The translations under genes and the position numbers were made by a program. 64,000 nt of DNA from an uncultured Sunxiuqinia sp. (GTDB lineage Bacteria; Bacteroidota; Bacteroidia; Bacteroidales; Prolixibacteraceae): contig NZ_OY782773.1 of NCBI RefSeq assembly GCF_963678245.1, forward strand, positions 124,001-188,000, given 5' to 3'. Each line of letters starts with the position of its first letter. The first letter of the stretch is position 1. The notes beneath the pieces were generated by a model that saw only the letters and a program-made list of their open reading frames with translations, searched no databases and was not told where the DNA came from. This document shows, piece by piece, positions 1-8,187 of the stretch.

Positions 1-186
1 TTTCAAGATACTAAAATCGATGACCATTCCGTCCTTTGGATCTCCCTCTTTATTAAGTGGACTGCCAATGAGGGTAATTTGTAATTTATAGGAATGCCCG
101 TGAATATTACGACATAAGCCATCGTAATTGGATAGCGCATGAGACATTTCGAATCCAAATTGCTTGTTAACTCTGATTTTTGCCAT
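1..186 (-). CDS. queD: 6-carboxy-tetrahydropterin synthase (QueD family), N-terminal part
   Basis: Only the first 62 codons lie in the window; the rest continues past base 1. The fragment carries the family's zinc site: H16 in MSHAL, then C25 and H29/H31 in the segment GLCRNIHGHSYKL. These match the catalytic Cys and zinc His ligands of E. coli QueD. The segment MVIDF after it also fits. The family (6-pyruvoyl-tetrahydropterin synthase fold) turns dihydroneopterin triphosphate into 6-carboxytetrahydropterin on the way to queuosine. The ATG at 186 follows a short gap after an upstream terminator, so it has its own transcription unit. QueD rather than a eukaryote-type PTPS is likely but cannot be decided from the fragment. 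Confidence 0.85.
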   Translation of the reverse strand, partial: MAKIRVNKQFGFEMSHALSNYDGLCRNIHGHSYKLQITLIGSPLNKEGDPKDGMVIDFSILK

Positions 187-231
187 GATTCAAATTTGAG
201 AGGGTGAAATTAAGAACTTCCCTCCAATAAA

Positions 232-257
232 TAAAAAAGCCGACTTTTTGTCGGCTT
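232..257 (-). terminator. Rho-independent terminator after the ArsR gene
   Basis: Read on the minus strand, a GCCGAC/GTCGGC stem with an A-rich loop is followed by a run of T. It lies directly downstream of the ArsR-type gene and upstream of queD, so it separates the two. Confidence 0.85.
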
Positions 258-281
258 TCCAGAATATGTTGTTTGTTGCAA

Positions 282-584
282 TTATTCTCCACAGGTACAG
301 CGTTCCAGACAGTCAACAACTTGACTTAGAACATCGTGTTTCAAATAGTAAAAGGTATTCTTACCTTCGCGGCGTGAGCATAAAACTCCTTTATCTTTTA
401 AAATACCTAAGTGATGCGACGTAGTTGACTGTTCAATCCCTAAAAGTTCATGGATTTGGGTAACGGTTAATTTTTTACCCCCTTCAAGATGCTTGAGTAT
501 AGCTATACGCATCGGATGCGCAATCGCTTTTAGCATATTGGCAGCGGTGTCAAGCCGATCAGCATCTAGTTCTTTAAACTGCAT
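282..584 (-). CDS. ArsR-family winged-helix transcriptional regulator
   Basis: A 100-residue single-domain repressor. The ArsR winged helix spans about residues 12-82: an AHPMRIAIL first helix, recognition helix around TVTQIHELLGIEQSTTSHHL, and a wing near GVLCSRREGKNTFYYL. Family members leave DNA when they bind a metal or are oxidised. The classical ELCVCDL arsenic/cadmium motif is absent (the corresponding helix is HELLG). Instead the C-terminal tail holds C92, C96 and C98, with C69 at the wing, so a thiol-based metal or redox sensor is possible but unproven. It is transcribed alone, with a TATATTTG box upstream and a terminator downstream. No transporter or reductase target gene lies next to it. 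Confidence 0.85.
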   Translation of the reverse strand: MQFKELDADRLDTAANMLKAIAHPMRIAILKHLEGGKKLTVTQIHELLGIEQSTTSHHLGILKDKGVLCSRREGKNTFYYLKHDVLSQVVDCLERCTCGE

Positions 585-609
585 TGTATTATATTATTAA
601 TTACAAATG

Positions 610-644
610 CAAATATATAAATATTTAATTTCTTCTAAAACAAA
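610..644 (-). promoter_or_regulatory. Candidate Bacteroidota promoter of the ArsR gene
   Basis: On the minus strand TATATTTG (610-617) fits the -7 consensus TAnnTTTG. TTTG at 641-644 could be the -33 element, but the spacer is 23 bases rather than the usual 19-21, so this half is weak. Confidence 0.45.
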
Positions 645-768
645 AATTTCGGTCGTTTCTTTTTTTTAGAATGAATACAAACACTTGATAGCTAACTTTC
701 CGATGAACAAAGACCTTATTATTTTGTGTATGACTTTAATATATTAGCCGAAAACCTAATTAATTTGC

Positions 769-776
769 TATTTTTG
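769..776 (+). promoter_or_regulatory. Candidate -7 element of the polyprenyl synthase gene
   Basis: TATTTTTG fits TAnnTTTG and ends 22 bases before the ATG at 799. No good TTTG is found at the -33 distance. Confidence 0.4.
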
Positions 777-798
777 AACGGTTCAAAACACGGAACAA

Positions 799-1773
799 AT
801 GACCTCTTTGGATATCATTCAGAAACCCATAAAAGATGAGTTGAATCAATTTGAAGACTACTTCAAAAAGACTATTCAAAGTGATATCCCCTTGTTATCA
901 TTGATTATCAATTATATTCTGCGGAAGAAAGGGAAGCAAATGCGACCGATGTTTGTTTTTCTTGCGGCTAAAATGACTGGCGAATTTAACGATTCAACCT
1001 ACATGGCTGCTTCTTCTATTGAGTTGCTGCACACGGCTACCTTGGTCCACGATGATGTCGTTGACGAATCGTATGAACGTCGCGGTAGTTTTTCTATTAA
1101 TGCTCTCTGGAAAAATAAGCTGGCGGTTTTGGTGGGCGATTATATCTTGGCGAAGGGAATGTTGTTGAATATTGATAATGAGAACTACAATTTCCTGAAG
1201 CTGATCAGTCGCTCTGTGAAAGACATGAGTGAGGGAGAAATACTACAATTACGTAAAAGCCGCAAACTGGACATTGATTACGATACTTATTTCGAAATTA
1301 TTGAGAAGAAAACAGCTTCGCTAATTGCAACCAGCATGGCAATGGGAGCAGCGTCGGTATCGGATGACGAATCGTTGGTTGAAAAATTGTTCCGGATTGG
1401 TATTGATGCGGGGATTGCTTTCCAGATTAAGGATGATATTTTTGATTATCAGGCGAAAGGATTGCTGGGAAAGCCAACCGGGAATGACATCAAGGAAAAG
1501 AAGATTACGCTGCCTTTACTTTACGTGTTGAGCAATTCAGAAGAAAAAGAAAAACGTCGCATTTTGCGTGAGGTAAAGCGTAAAAACAAGAACACCTCAA
1601 AAGTGCAGGAACTAGTTAATCTCGTTGTTGAACGTGGTGGACTGGAATATGCCACCGAGCAAATGAATTTTTACCGCGACCGGGCGATATCCGAAATCAA
1701 CAATTTCCCGGAAACTGACTCTCGAAATGCGATGATTGAGCTGATCAATTACGTGACTACCCGAAAAAAGTAG
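799..1773 (+). CDS. Trans-polyprenyl diphosphate synthase (octaprenyl/heptaprenyl type)
   Basis: A 324-residue all-helical prenyl chain elongase. It shows GKQMRP at 45-50 (isopentenyl diphosphate binding), the first aspartate-rich motif DDVVD at 85-89 followed by RR at 94-95, and the second aspartate-rich motif DDIFD at 212-216. Length and motifs fit the IspB/HepT class that makes the side chain of menaquinone, adding isopentenyl units to farnesyl diphosphate with Mg2+. Chain length cannot be read from sequence with certainty. It stands alone on the plus strand between ArsR and the murein-recycling locus. It belongs functionally with dxs at 51.4 kb, which feeds the same isoprenoid pathway. 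Confidence 0.9.
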   Translation: MTSLDIIQKPIKDELNQFEDYFKKTIQSDIPLLSLIINYILRKKGKQMRPMFVFLAAKMTGEFNDSTYMAASSIELLHTATLVHDDVVDESYERRGSFSINALWKNKLAVLVGDYILAKGMLLNIDNENYNFLKLISRSVKDMSEGEILQLRKSRKLDIDYDTYFEIIEKKTASLIATSMAMGAASVSDDESLVEKLFRIGIDAGIAFQIKDDIFDYQAKGLLGKPTGNDIKEKKITLPLLYVLSNSEEKEKRRILREVKRKNKNTSKVQELVNLVVERGGLEYATEQMNFYRDRAISEINNFPETDSRNAMIELINYVTTRKK

Positions 1774-1811
1774 TTTATACTAATTGGGCTGGAGTCCTAA
1801 TTTAGTCTGTT

Positions 1812-2846
1812 TTATTTTGGGCTTACGCCAATCCCGGGTTTGTTTAGCAGCACTACTTTGCCATCTTCAACCTTTACGCCGGTAAACGGATCGTTGTTGA
1901 TTAACAAGTTTCCATCCAGGTCAGCCCAGTCAGCTTTTGGCGATAATTGAGCTGCTGCTGAAATGCCACATGATGTTTCGGTCATGCAGCCAATCATTAC
2001 TTTCATGTCCAATTGCCGGGCGAGTGTTATCATTTTGTGCGCTTCACGCATGCCGGTGCATTTCATTAATTTGATGTTGATCCCGGAATAGACACCCTTT
2101 ACCTTCTTTAGGCCAGCTAATCGTTGTACGGCTTCATCGGCAATAATTGGCAATGGGCTGTTTTGGCTGAGCCAGGCAGTTTCTTCCAAGTCTTTTTGGG
2201 GCATTGGCTGTTCAATAAAAATAACTCCTTTTGCTTTCAACCAATGGGTCATGTCCAGCGCTTGATGCTTATCTTTCCATCCTTGATTAGCATCAACGCA
2301 AATAGGAACATTGGTCATTGAGCGGATCGCTTCAATGATTTCCTTATCATTATCGAGGCCCAGTTTTATTTTCAGGATCTTGAATCCTGCGGCGTCCCCT
2401 AATTTTTGCTTAATGATCTCCGGTGTATCAATACCTATTGTGAATGATGTATCAGGAGCATCTTTGGGATTGAATCCCCAGATTTTGTAACACGGTTGAT
2501 CTTTTATTTTTCCAATCAGGTCGTGCAAAGCAATATCGATGGAGGCTTTGGCGGCACAATTACCTTCGGCAGCTTCATCTACATAGCTTAAAATATCTTC
2601 TAGCTGAAAAGGGTCTTTAAATTGATCTAATTTAAGCGATTGCAGAAACTTGCTTGCCGTATCATGGTTTTCACCTAAATAAGGAGGCATGGAAGCTTCT
2701 CCATATCCCACTATTCCATTGTAGGCTATTTCCGTAAACATGGTAGGAGTGGACACGCGCGTACTTTTAGCAAGTGTAAACGTATGTTTTAACTGGAGCT
2801 GATATGGTTTAAACCGAAGTTGTAGACATTTGTCTTGTTTGCTCAT
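1812..2846 (-). CDS. L-Ala-D/L-Glu (dipeptide) epimerase, enolase superfamily
   Basis: 344 residues from the ATG at 2846. An upstream in-frame TTG at 2960 would add 38 residues with no family counterpart, so I reject it. The muconate-lactonizing subgroup machinery is complete: K159/K161 (KIK), metal ligands D185, E212 and D237 (VDANQGW, IEQP, ADEAV), and K259 (NIKL). These enzymes convert L-Ala-D-Glu from murein peptide into L-Ala-L-Glu so that it can be hydrolysed. It is downstream of the symporter gene on the same strand, with about 166 bases between, and lies beside MurK/MurQ. This supports a role in peptidoglycan recycling rather than another enolase-type epimerisation. Confidence 0.85.
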   Translation of the reverse strand: MSKQDKCLQLRFKPYQLQLKHTFTLAKSTRVSTPTMFTEIAYNGIVGYGEASMPPYLGENHDTASKFLQSLKLDQFKDPFQLEDILSYVDEAAEGNCAAKASIDIALHDLIGKIKDQPCYKIWGFNPKDAPDTSFTIGIDTPEIIKQKLGDAAGFKILKIKLGLDNDKEIIEAIRSMTNVPICVDANQGWKDKHQALDMTHWLKAKGVIFIEQPMPQKDLEETAWLSQNSPLPIIADEAVQRLAGLKKVKGVYSGINIKLMKCTGMREAHKMITLARQLDMKVMIGCMTETSCGISAAAQLSPKADWADLDGNLLINNDPFTGVKVEDGKVVLLNKPGIGVSPK

Positions 2847-3012
2847 TGCTACACGTTGTATTTTGCATCGATCTTTGTCAGGATAAAGAGAAACTGTACG
2901 AATATAATTCTTTTTGTTGAGGTGGTCTTCAGTTCTGCCACAGGAGATTGTTTTAATCAAATAATTCCAGGAGGCTCTGTCTCAAAGTTCCATATTATTC
3001 TTTCCTGAAAAT

Positions 3013-4458
3013 TCATTCGTAATTCTCTAAATTTGAAAAAAATAGCATCCCCAAAAATGTGAATGCTCCATTGAGCCAGAGTAGTTCAAATCCGAATTGA
3101 TAACCTGCAAGCCAAGACTCCGAATTGATGTTGATGACATAGGTTATTAATGGAGAAGCTATTCCTATTGCAGGAACCAGCCGGTCATTTACTTTTCGTT
3201 TAGTTAAAATACCAAAGGCAAAGAGTCCCAGCAATGGGCCGTAGGTATATCCCGCAACCCGGAAAACAGCTGTTACCACACTGTCGTTGTTTATGATTCT
3301 GAAAAGAACAATAACGATAAACATAAGTAGTGAAAAGCCAATATGAACAAAGAATCTTGTTTTTTTACTTTTTGGTTTGTTGGCATCAATATTTAAAAAG
3401 TCGATACAAAAAGACGTCGTTAAGGCAGTCAGCGCTGAATCAGCGCTTGAGTATGCCGCGGCTAAAATGCCAAGAAGGAATAAGGCACCGGCAAAAGTTC
3501 CAAAATACTGTAAAGCTAAAAAGGGAAACAAATCGTCGCTACGATCAGGAATAGCAATGCCTTTTTGTTGAGCAAAGGCATAAAGCATTACACCCAGACT
3601 AAGGAAAAATATGTTGGCAATGATGAAAGCAAAACTAAACCAAAAGACATTTTTTTGTGCGTCTTTTTGAGTCTTGCAAGTTAGATTCTTTTGCATCATG
3701 TTTTGATCTAGTCCGTTCATCACCAATACAATGCCCAGCCCAGCGAAAAACTGTTTAAAGAAATTTGTTTTCGATTGCCAGTCCCAATCAAATATTCGGC
3801 TATATGGGTGATGCACAACTGTGTCTACCAGCTCTTTTGAACTGAGATTAAGTTGCTTTGAAATCATAAAAATTGTAATTCCAACAGCTCCTAAAATAAA
3901 TAGAGTTTGGAGTGTATCGGTCCAGACCACTGTTTTTATTCCGGCTTTGTAGGTGTAAATCCAAATCAAAAATAAAGTCATTAATACGGTTAGCCAGAAT
4001 GGAATTCCAAGCGCCTCGAAAAAGCCAATTTGCAAAACTCCCGCCGCAAGATAAAGCCTAAACGATGCTCCGATTGTTTGCGACAATAGGAAAAAGAAAG
4101 CTCCGGTTTTGTATGAGCGGACACCAAAACGCTGATCAAGATAGGTGTAGATTGAAACCAGGTTTAGTTTGTAGTAAAGCGGAATCAAAACCAACGCGAT
4201 GAGCCAATATCCGAAGAAGTTTCCAATTAAAAACTGGAGATAGGTCCACGCGCTGTTCCCAACTTCTCCTGGCACTGATATAAAAGTAACACCAGAAATG
4301 GTGGAGCCAATCATTCCAAAAGCAACAAGGTACCATGGCGAACGCCGATTTCCGGTAAAGAAAGTGTCGTTTGTTGCATGGCGCGATGAGAAATAAGAAA
4401 TAGCCATCAGCAAGGCAAAAAACGACAGGATGATAATAGAAATCAAAGTGGTACTCAT
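3013..4458 (-). CDS. Sodium:solute symporter (SSS family), likely MurNAc transporter (MurT-like)
   Basis: 481 residues with about 13 hydrophobic membrane segments, the SSS pattern. The N-terminal part contains the GNRRSPWYLVAFGMIGSTISG segment and a central GLDQNMMQK stretch, both usual in this family. SSS proteins take up sugars, amino acids or vitamins with Na+ across the inner membrane. In Tannerella forsythia a cluster of transporter, kinase and MurQ imports and uses MurNAc, and the same three functions sit here. The substrate is therefore inferred from context, not from residues. It is transcribed away from the kinase, from a roughly 230-base divergent spacer, and upstream of the dipeptide epimerase. 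Confidence 0.8.
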   Translation of the reverse strand: MSTTLISIIILSFFALLMAISYFSSRHATNDTFFTGNRRSPWYLVAFGMIGSTISGVTFISVPGEVGNSAWTYLQFLIGNFFGYWLIALVLIPLYYKLNLVSIYTYLDQRFGVRSYKTGAFFFLLSQTIGASFRLYLAAGVLQIGFFEALGIPFWLTVLMTLFLIWIYTYKAGIKTVVWTDTLQTLFILGAVGITIFMISKQLNLSSKELVDTVVHHPYSRIFDWDWQSKTNFFKQFFAGLGIVLVMNGLDQNMMQKNLTCKTQKDAQKNVFWFSFAFIIANIFFLSLGVMLYAFAQQKGIAIPDRSDDLFPFLALQYFGTFAGALFLLGILAAAYSSADSALTALTTSFCIDFLNIDANKPKSKKTRFFVHIGFSLLMFIVIVLFRIINNDSVVTAVFRVAGYTYGPLLGLFAFGILTKRKVNDRLVPAIGIASPLITYVININSESWLAGYQFGFELLWLNGAFTFLGMLFFSNLENYE

Positions 4459-4676
4459 GGTTTGGTCTCTGTTTGTTTACCGTTTGTTCTTTTTTTATCC
4501 ATCGTATAAATCCAATTCGATTTATCTTTTTCAGCTGGAAATTGAATGTTCACCGCTAAGATACATTTTTGACGGAAAAAGTTTTGGTGTTTAATTCGTA
4601 TTTGCAGCTATTTGACAACAATCAAAATTGGTCATACATGTTTTGTTTGATTGCTAGCATGTGCAGTAAAATTACT

Positions 4677-4684
4677 TACATTTG
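4677..4684 (+). promoter_or_regulatory. Candidate -7 element abutting the MurK-like start codon
   Basis: TACATTTG matches TAnnTTTG. Its last base is five bases before the A of the ATG at 4689, so transcription would begin at or next to the start codon. A TTG at 4651-4653 is 23 bases upstream. Confidence 0.35.
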
Positions 4685-4688
4685 TTAT

Positions 4689-5531
4689 ATGACTCTATTA
4701 ATAGCAGATAGCGGATCAACAAAGACCTCCTGGCTCCTCATCACTGATAAAAAAGGGGAGTCTTCTATTATTCAAACAACTGGTATTAATCCTTTTTTTC
4801 GATCTACTGAGGATATTTATGATGAGCTCAAAACTGATTTATTCCCGCAGGTGTCAGAACATGTAGACGCTATCTTTTTTTATGGAGCTGGAATTATTAA
4901 CCAAGAGCGGGGAAAGGTGATTCAGGATGCGCTTCAAAAATTATTTCCAGAGAGTTCGGTTGAAATGAGTAGCGACTTTGTTGGAGCTGCCCGTGCTTTG
5001 TTTGGAAACGATGCGGGAATCACTTGTATTATGGGAACTGGATCAGGGGCGTGTTTGTACGATGGTAATGGGATAATTTCTCGGGTTCCATCTCTTGGGT
5101 TTATTCTAGGAGACGAATGCAGTGGAGCATTTTTTGGCAAAAAGTTGCTAAGCGATTATTTTAAGAATAACATGCCATTAGATGTTCAAAATTTATTTGA
5201 ACAAGACTTCGACTTTACAGAATCTGAAGTTTTGGGGCGTGTTTATAAGGAGGACAGACCGAACAAATATTTGGCTGAATTTGCCCCATTTTTATCGAAG
5301 TACATCGACAAGGAGTATTGCCACCAGTTGGTGATAACAAGTATTGAAGAATTTTTCGAACGCAATGTGATTCAATTACCGGAATATTCTGAATTTCCGA
5401 TTGGGTTTGTTGGTTCGGTAGCTTGGGGACTTAGAATGTTTATTAACGAGCTGGCAGAAGAATATGGTTTTGACCAGCCCGTGATTCTAAAAGATCCCAT
5501 CGAAATGTTGAAGAAATTTCATACGAGCTAA
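4689..5531 (+). CDS. BadF/BadG-type amino-sugar kinase, probable MurNAc/GlcNAc kinase (MurK-like)
   Basis: 280 residues from the ATG at 4689; an earlier in-frame ATG at 4569 would add 40 residues ahead of the actin-fold start and is unlikely. ASKHA kinase motifs are visible: phosphate-1 DSGSTKT (7-13), D96 in SSDFVGA, phosphate-2 GTGSG (116-120), a GDECSGAFFG loop (141-150) and an adenosine-type GFVGSVA near the end. Family members phosphorylate GlcNAc, and MurK of Tannerella phosphorylates MurNAc at O-6. Here the stop is 11 bases before murQ, so the two are probably one operon, and the product MurNAc-6-phosphate is the MurQ substrate. GlcNAc kinase activity alone remains possible. Confidence 0.82.
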   Translation: MTLLIADSGSTKTSWLLITDKKGESSIIQTTGINPFFRSTEDIYDELKTDLFPQVSEHVDAIFFYGAGIINQERGKVIQDALQKLFPESSVEMSSDFVGAARALFGNDAGITCIMGTGSGACLYDGNGIISRVPSLGFILGDECSGAFFGKKLLSDYFKNNMPLDVQNLFEQDFDFTESEVLGRVYKEDRPNKYLAEFAPFLSKYIDKEYCHQLVITSIEEFFERNVIQLPEYSEFPIGFVGSVAWGLRMFINELAEEYGFDQPVILKDPIEMLKKFHTS

Positions 5532-5542
5532 AGTTAGGAGTA

Positions 5543-6358
5543 ATGAGTTCAAACAGTATAACCGAATCAGAATCATTATACGACGACCTGGAACAAATGT
5601 CGGTTCGCCAGTTGCTCGAAAGTATTCATGCCGAAGACCAAAAAATACTTCCGGCAGTGGAGAAAACCATCCCGCAAATACAACAGTTGGTTGAGCAGGT
5701 TGTCGAGCGTATGCAAAAAGGTGGCCGCTTATTTTACATCGGAGCAGGTACCAGTGGGCGACTTGGAATTTTGGATGCCTCGGAGATTCCTCCAACTTAT
5801 GGGGTAGGCGATGATATGGTAATTGGCATGATTGCGGGTGGGGATCAGGCCATCCGAAAAGCGGTAGAAAAAGCTGAGGATAATGTAACATTGGGGTGGC
5901 AGGATTTACAGACCTACAATATTAACAAGTTAGATACTGTTGTCGGCATTGCCGCTTCGGGACGCACGCCGTATGTAATTGGAGCTGTGAAAAAGGCTCG
6001 TGAGAATGGTATCCTGACTGGTTGTATCGCAAACAATCTGGGGAGCGAATTGGCCAAAAATGTGGATGTTGCTATTGAGGCTATCGTCGGACCTGAGTTT
6101 GTTTCGGGCAGTACGCGCATGAAATCGGGCACAGCTCAAAAATTGATTCTGAATATGATTACCACTTCGCTGATGATTAAACTGGGAAAAGTGAAAGGCA
6201 ATAAAATGGTCAATATGCAGTTGACCAACCAAAAATTGATTGCCCGCGGTACTCAGATGATAATGGATGAACTGGATTATAATGAAGCTACATCTCGCCG
6301 ATTATTGCTATTGCATGGCTCTGTTAGTAAGGTGTTTGACGTGGAAAAAAGGAAATAG
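5543..6358 (+). CDS. murQ: N-acetylmuramic acid 6-phosphate etherase
   Basis: 271 residues, a SIS-fold lyase that cleaves the lactyl ether of MurNAc-6-P to GlcNAc-6-P and D-lactate in the cytoplasm. The sugar-phosphate loop GAGTSGR is at 67-73. E81 in DASEIPPTYG and E112 in AEDN correspond to the two catalytic glutamates of E. coli MurQ. The second SIS signature GIAASGRTPYVIGA and the SGSTRMKSGTAQK stretch are also present. Length is close to the family's usual 270-300. It follows the MurK-like kinase by 11 bases, giving a two-step route from free MurNAc to the GlcNAc-6-P pool. The gene converges on deoC with 14 bases between. Confidence 0.95.
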   Translation: MSSNSITESESLYDDLEQMSVRQLLESIHAEDQKILPAVEKTIPQIQQLVEQVVERMQKGGRLFYIGAGTSGRLGILDASEIPPTYGVGDDMVIGMIAGGDQAIRKAVEKAEDNVTLGWQDLQTYNINKLDTVVGIAASGRTPYVIGAVKKARENGILTGCIANNLGSELAKNVDVAIEAIVGPEFVSGSTRMKSGTAQKLILNMITTSLMIKLGKVKGNKMVNMQLTNQKLIARGTQMIMDELDYNEATSRRLLLLHGSVSKVFDVEKRK

Positions 6359-6372
6359 TCCGTTACATCGGG

Positions 6373-7203
6373 CTAGAAATATTTCACCTTTTCATCCAAA
6401 AGATCACTCAATAAATTATTTGCCAAACGGCTGGCTCCAATGCGAAATAGGGAAGGAGTCATCCATTCTTCACCCAAGATTTCTTTAACAATAGTTAGGT
6501 AAAGGATGGCATCTTCAGTTGTTGAGATACCGCCAGCTGGTTTAAATCCAATTTTTTTCCCCGTCTTCTTGTAAAAGTCTTTTATTGCCAAGCACATTTC
6601 AATAGCTGCTTCAGGTGTCGCTGCTGGGGTTATTTTTCCGGTGGAAGTTTTAATAAAATCAGCGCCTGCTTCCATGGCTAAAAACGAAGCATGACGGATT
6701 TGCTCCGGTTCGGCAATGGCTCCGGTTTCCAATATCACTTTCAAGTGTGCGTCTCCAATGGCTTGTTTGATGGTTGTTACCTCTTCACGGCAAATCAGGT
6801 CATTACCATCCATAAATGCCCAAAGCGGGAGAACGATGTCAATCTCATCAGCGCCGTAGTCAACAGCCATTCGGGCCTCCTTCACTTTTACCTCAATAAA
6901 GCTCATCGATCCGGGAAACCCACCGGCCACAGCAGCTATATTTACATTGTCGTCGTTTAAGTTCTCCTTAACGGTACGCACCATGTTCGGATAAACACAA
7001 ATAGCAGCCACATTGGACAAGCTCGGATAGTCGTTCTCAAAATCATTTACCCGCTCAGTAAAAGCCTTTACATGGCTAACGGTGTCTGTCGAGTTTAATG
7101 TTGTTAAGTCAATACAAGAAAATGCCAGCTCTTGCCAGTCTGAATTGGAATTGTTTTGTGCTGCGACTTTGATCTCTGCTAAGCTTCGGTGGATTGTTTC
7201 CAT
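6373..7203 (-). CDS. deoC: Deoxyribose-phosphate aldolase
   Basis: 276 residues forming a TIM barrel that splits 2-deoxyribose-5-phosphate into acetaldehyde and glyceraldehyde-3-phosphate in deoxynucleoside salvage. The Schiff-base lysine is K185 in KTSTG (185-189). K155 in LKVILE and K221 in GFKPAGGI match the other active-site lysines. It is the last gene of a minus-strand run dtd, MazG-like, deoC; only six bases separate it from the MazG-like gene. All three deal with clean-up or salvage of nucleotides or charged tRNA. Confidence 0.95.
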   Translation of the reverse strand: METIHRSLAEIKVAAQNNSNSDWQELAFSCIDLTTLNSTDTVSHVKAFTERVNDFENDYPSLSNVAAICVYPNMVRTVKENLNDDNVNIAAVAGGFPGSMSFIEVKVKEARMAVDYGADEIDIVLPLWAFMDGNDLICREEVTTIKQAIGDAHLKVILETGAIAEPEQIRHASFLAMEAGADFIKTSTGKITPAATPEAAIEMCLAIKDFYKKTGKKIGFKPAGGISTTEDAILYLTIVKEILGEEWMTPSLFRIGASRLANNLLSDLLDEKVKYF

Positions 7204-7209
7204 TGGAGA

Positions 7210-7557
7210 CTATTTTAGTTTCGGATTATTTTGATGGCGGTTTTCATCCCGCTTGGTTTTCTTTTCTACGTTGTTTATGAATGCTTTGTTTAGGTCAACT
7301 CCGGTTTGATTGGCCAAACAGATTAAAACCCATAGCACGTCAGCCATTTCATCAGCCATTTCGTAATTCTCATCACTCTTTTTAAATGATTGGTCGCCGT
7401 ATTTTCGTGCCATAACACGGGCTAATTCTCCAACTTCTTCTGTTAGAATGGCCATATTGGTTAATTCGCTGAAGTATCGGACACCTATGGTTTTAATCCA
7501 TTGGTCAACCATTTCCTGAGCTACAGGTAAACTTATGGCTTCGGGTTTTGTGCTCAT
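7210..7557 (-). CDS. MazG-like nucleotide pyrophosphohydrolase
   Basis: 115 residues from the ATG at 7557; an ATG four codons earlier (7569) is equally possible. It shows the all-alpha NTP-PPase metal site: EEVGE in the first helix and EMADEMADVLW in the second, the E-x2-E...E-x2-D arrangement. Such single-domain enzymes hydrolyse nucleoside triphosphates, often non-canonical ones, to the monophosphate and pyrophosphate. It lies between dtd and deoC, with 6 bases to deoC, so it is probably co-transcribed with them. Its exact substrate is not readable from the sequence. Confidence 0.85.
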   Translation of the reverse strand: MSTKPEAISLPVAQEMVDQWIKTIGVRYFSELTNMAILTEEVGELARVMARKYGDQSFKKSDENYEMADEMADVLWVLICLANQTGVDLNKAFINNVEKKTKRDENRHQNNPKLK

Positions 7558-7609
7558 GTTAGTTATCATTGATCATACATTAGAAACAAATGCTAGCTGC
7601 TTTTTATTG

Positions 7610-8065
7610 TTAAAATTGCTTGTTTTTTGAGTCGATGATGATGGTTACCGGACCATCGTTGAGCAAGTCTACCTTCATATCGGCCCCAAACTCACCGGTT
7701 TTCACTTCTTGCTGAAGAGTTGCCGATAGTGCATCTACGAATTGCTCGTACAATGGAATGGCGGTGGGTGGTTTCGAAGCACGAATGTAGGATGGTCGAT
7801 TTCCTTTCTTGGTAGTTGCATGCAAGGTAAACTGGCTCACAACTAATGCTTCGCCATATACGTCTAGCAACGACTTGTTCATGACCCCATCTTCGTCATC
7901 AAAGATGCGTAACTGGCTGACTTTCTTCACCAGATAATTTATGTCTTCGCTATTGTCGTCATCTTCAATTCCCAACAACAGAAGTAATCCGCATCCAATT
8001 GTCGATTTTATTTCTTGATTGATGGTGACTGAGGCCTTGGAAACCCGCTGTATTACAATTCGCAT
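7610..8065 (-). CDS. dtd: D-aminoacyl-tRNA deacylase
   Basis: 151 residues, the usual DTD length. The catalytic signature SQFTLHA lies at 77-83 and the Gly-cisPro chiral-proofreading motif at NDGPVT (136-141). The enzyme removes D-amino acids (and glycine from tRNA-Ala) from mischarged tRNA in the cytoplasm. It heads the minus-strand run that continues into the MazG-like gene 40 bases on and then deoC. It is divergent from the TonB-dependent receptor; the shared 120-base spacer holds the receptor's promoter. Confidence 0.95.
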   Translation of the reverse strand: MRIVIQRVSKASVTINQEIKSTIGCGLLLLLGIEDDDNSEDINYLVKKVSQLRIFDDEDGVMNKSLLDVYGEALVVSQFTLHATTKKGNRPSYIRASKPPTAIPLYEQFVDALSATLQQEVKTGEFGADMKVDLLNDGPVTIIIDSKNKQF

Positions 8066-8092
8066 ATTCCTGCGCTACTTTTATTAAAAACA

Positions 8093-8124
8093 TTGTTCAA
8101 TCGAACAAGCTTTCGTTATTTTTG
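8093..8124 (+). promoter_or_regulatory. Promoter of the TonB receptor-lplA unit, with an inverted repeat
   Basis: TATTTTTG (8117-8124) is a -7 element, and TTG (8093-8095) lies 21 bases upstream, within the range known for Bacteroidota sigma-A promoters. TTGTTC (8093-8098) and GAACAA (8103-8108) form an inverted repeat over the -33 region and could be an operator. Confidence 0.5.
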
Positions 8125-8187
8125 TTTAACTAATTCAGCGATCATTTCAACAGATTCTGCTGAATAAAAACTGAAACATCAAAGATA

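Noticed and set aside
2847-2960. N-terminal extension of the dipeptide epimerase from a TTG
   Set aside because: The added 38 residues have no family counterpart, and an ATG at 2846 gives the normal length.
6359-6372. Terminator between murQ and deoC
   Set aside because: Only 14 bases separate the stops and no stem with T run is present.
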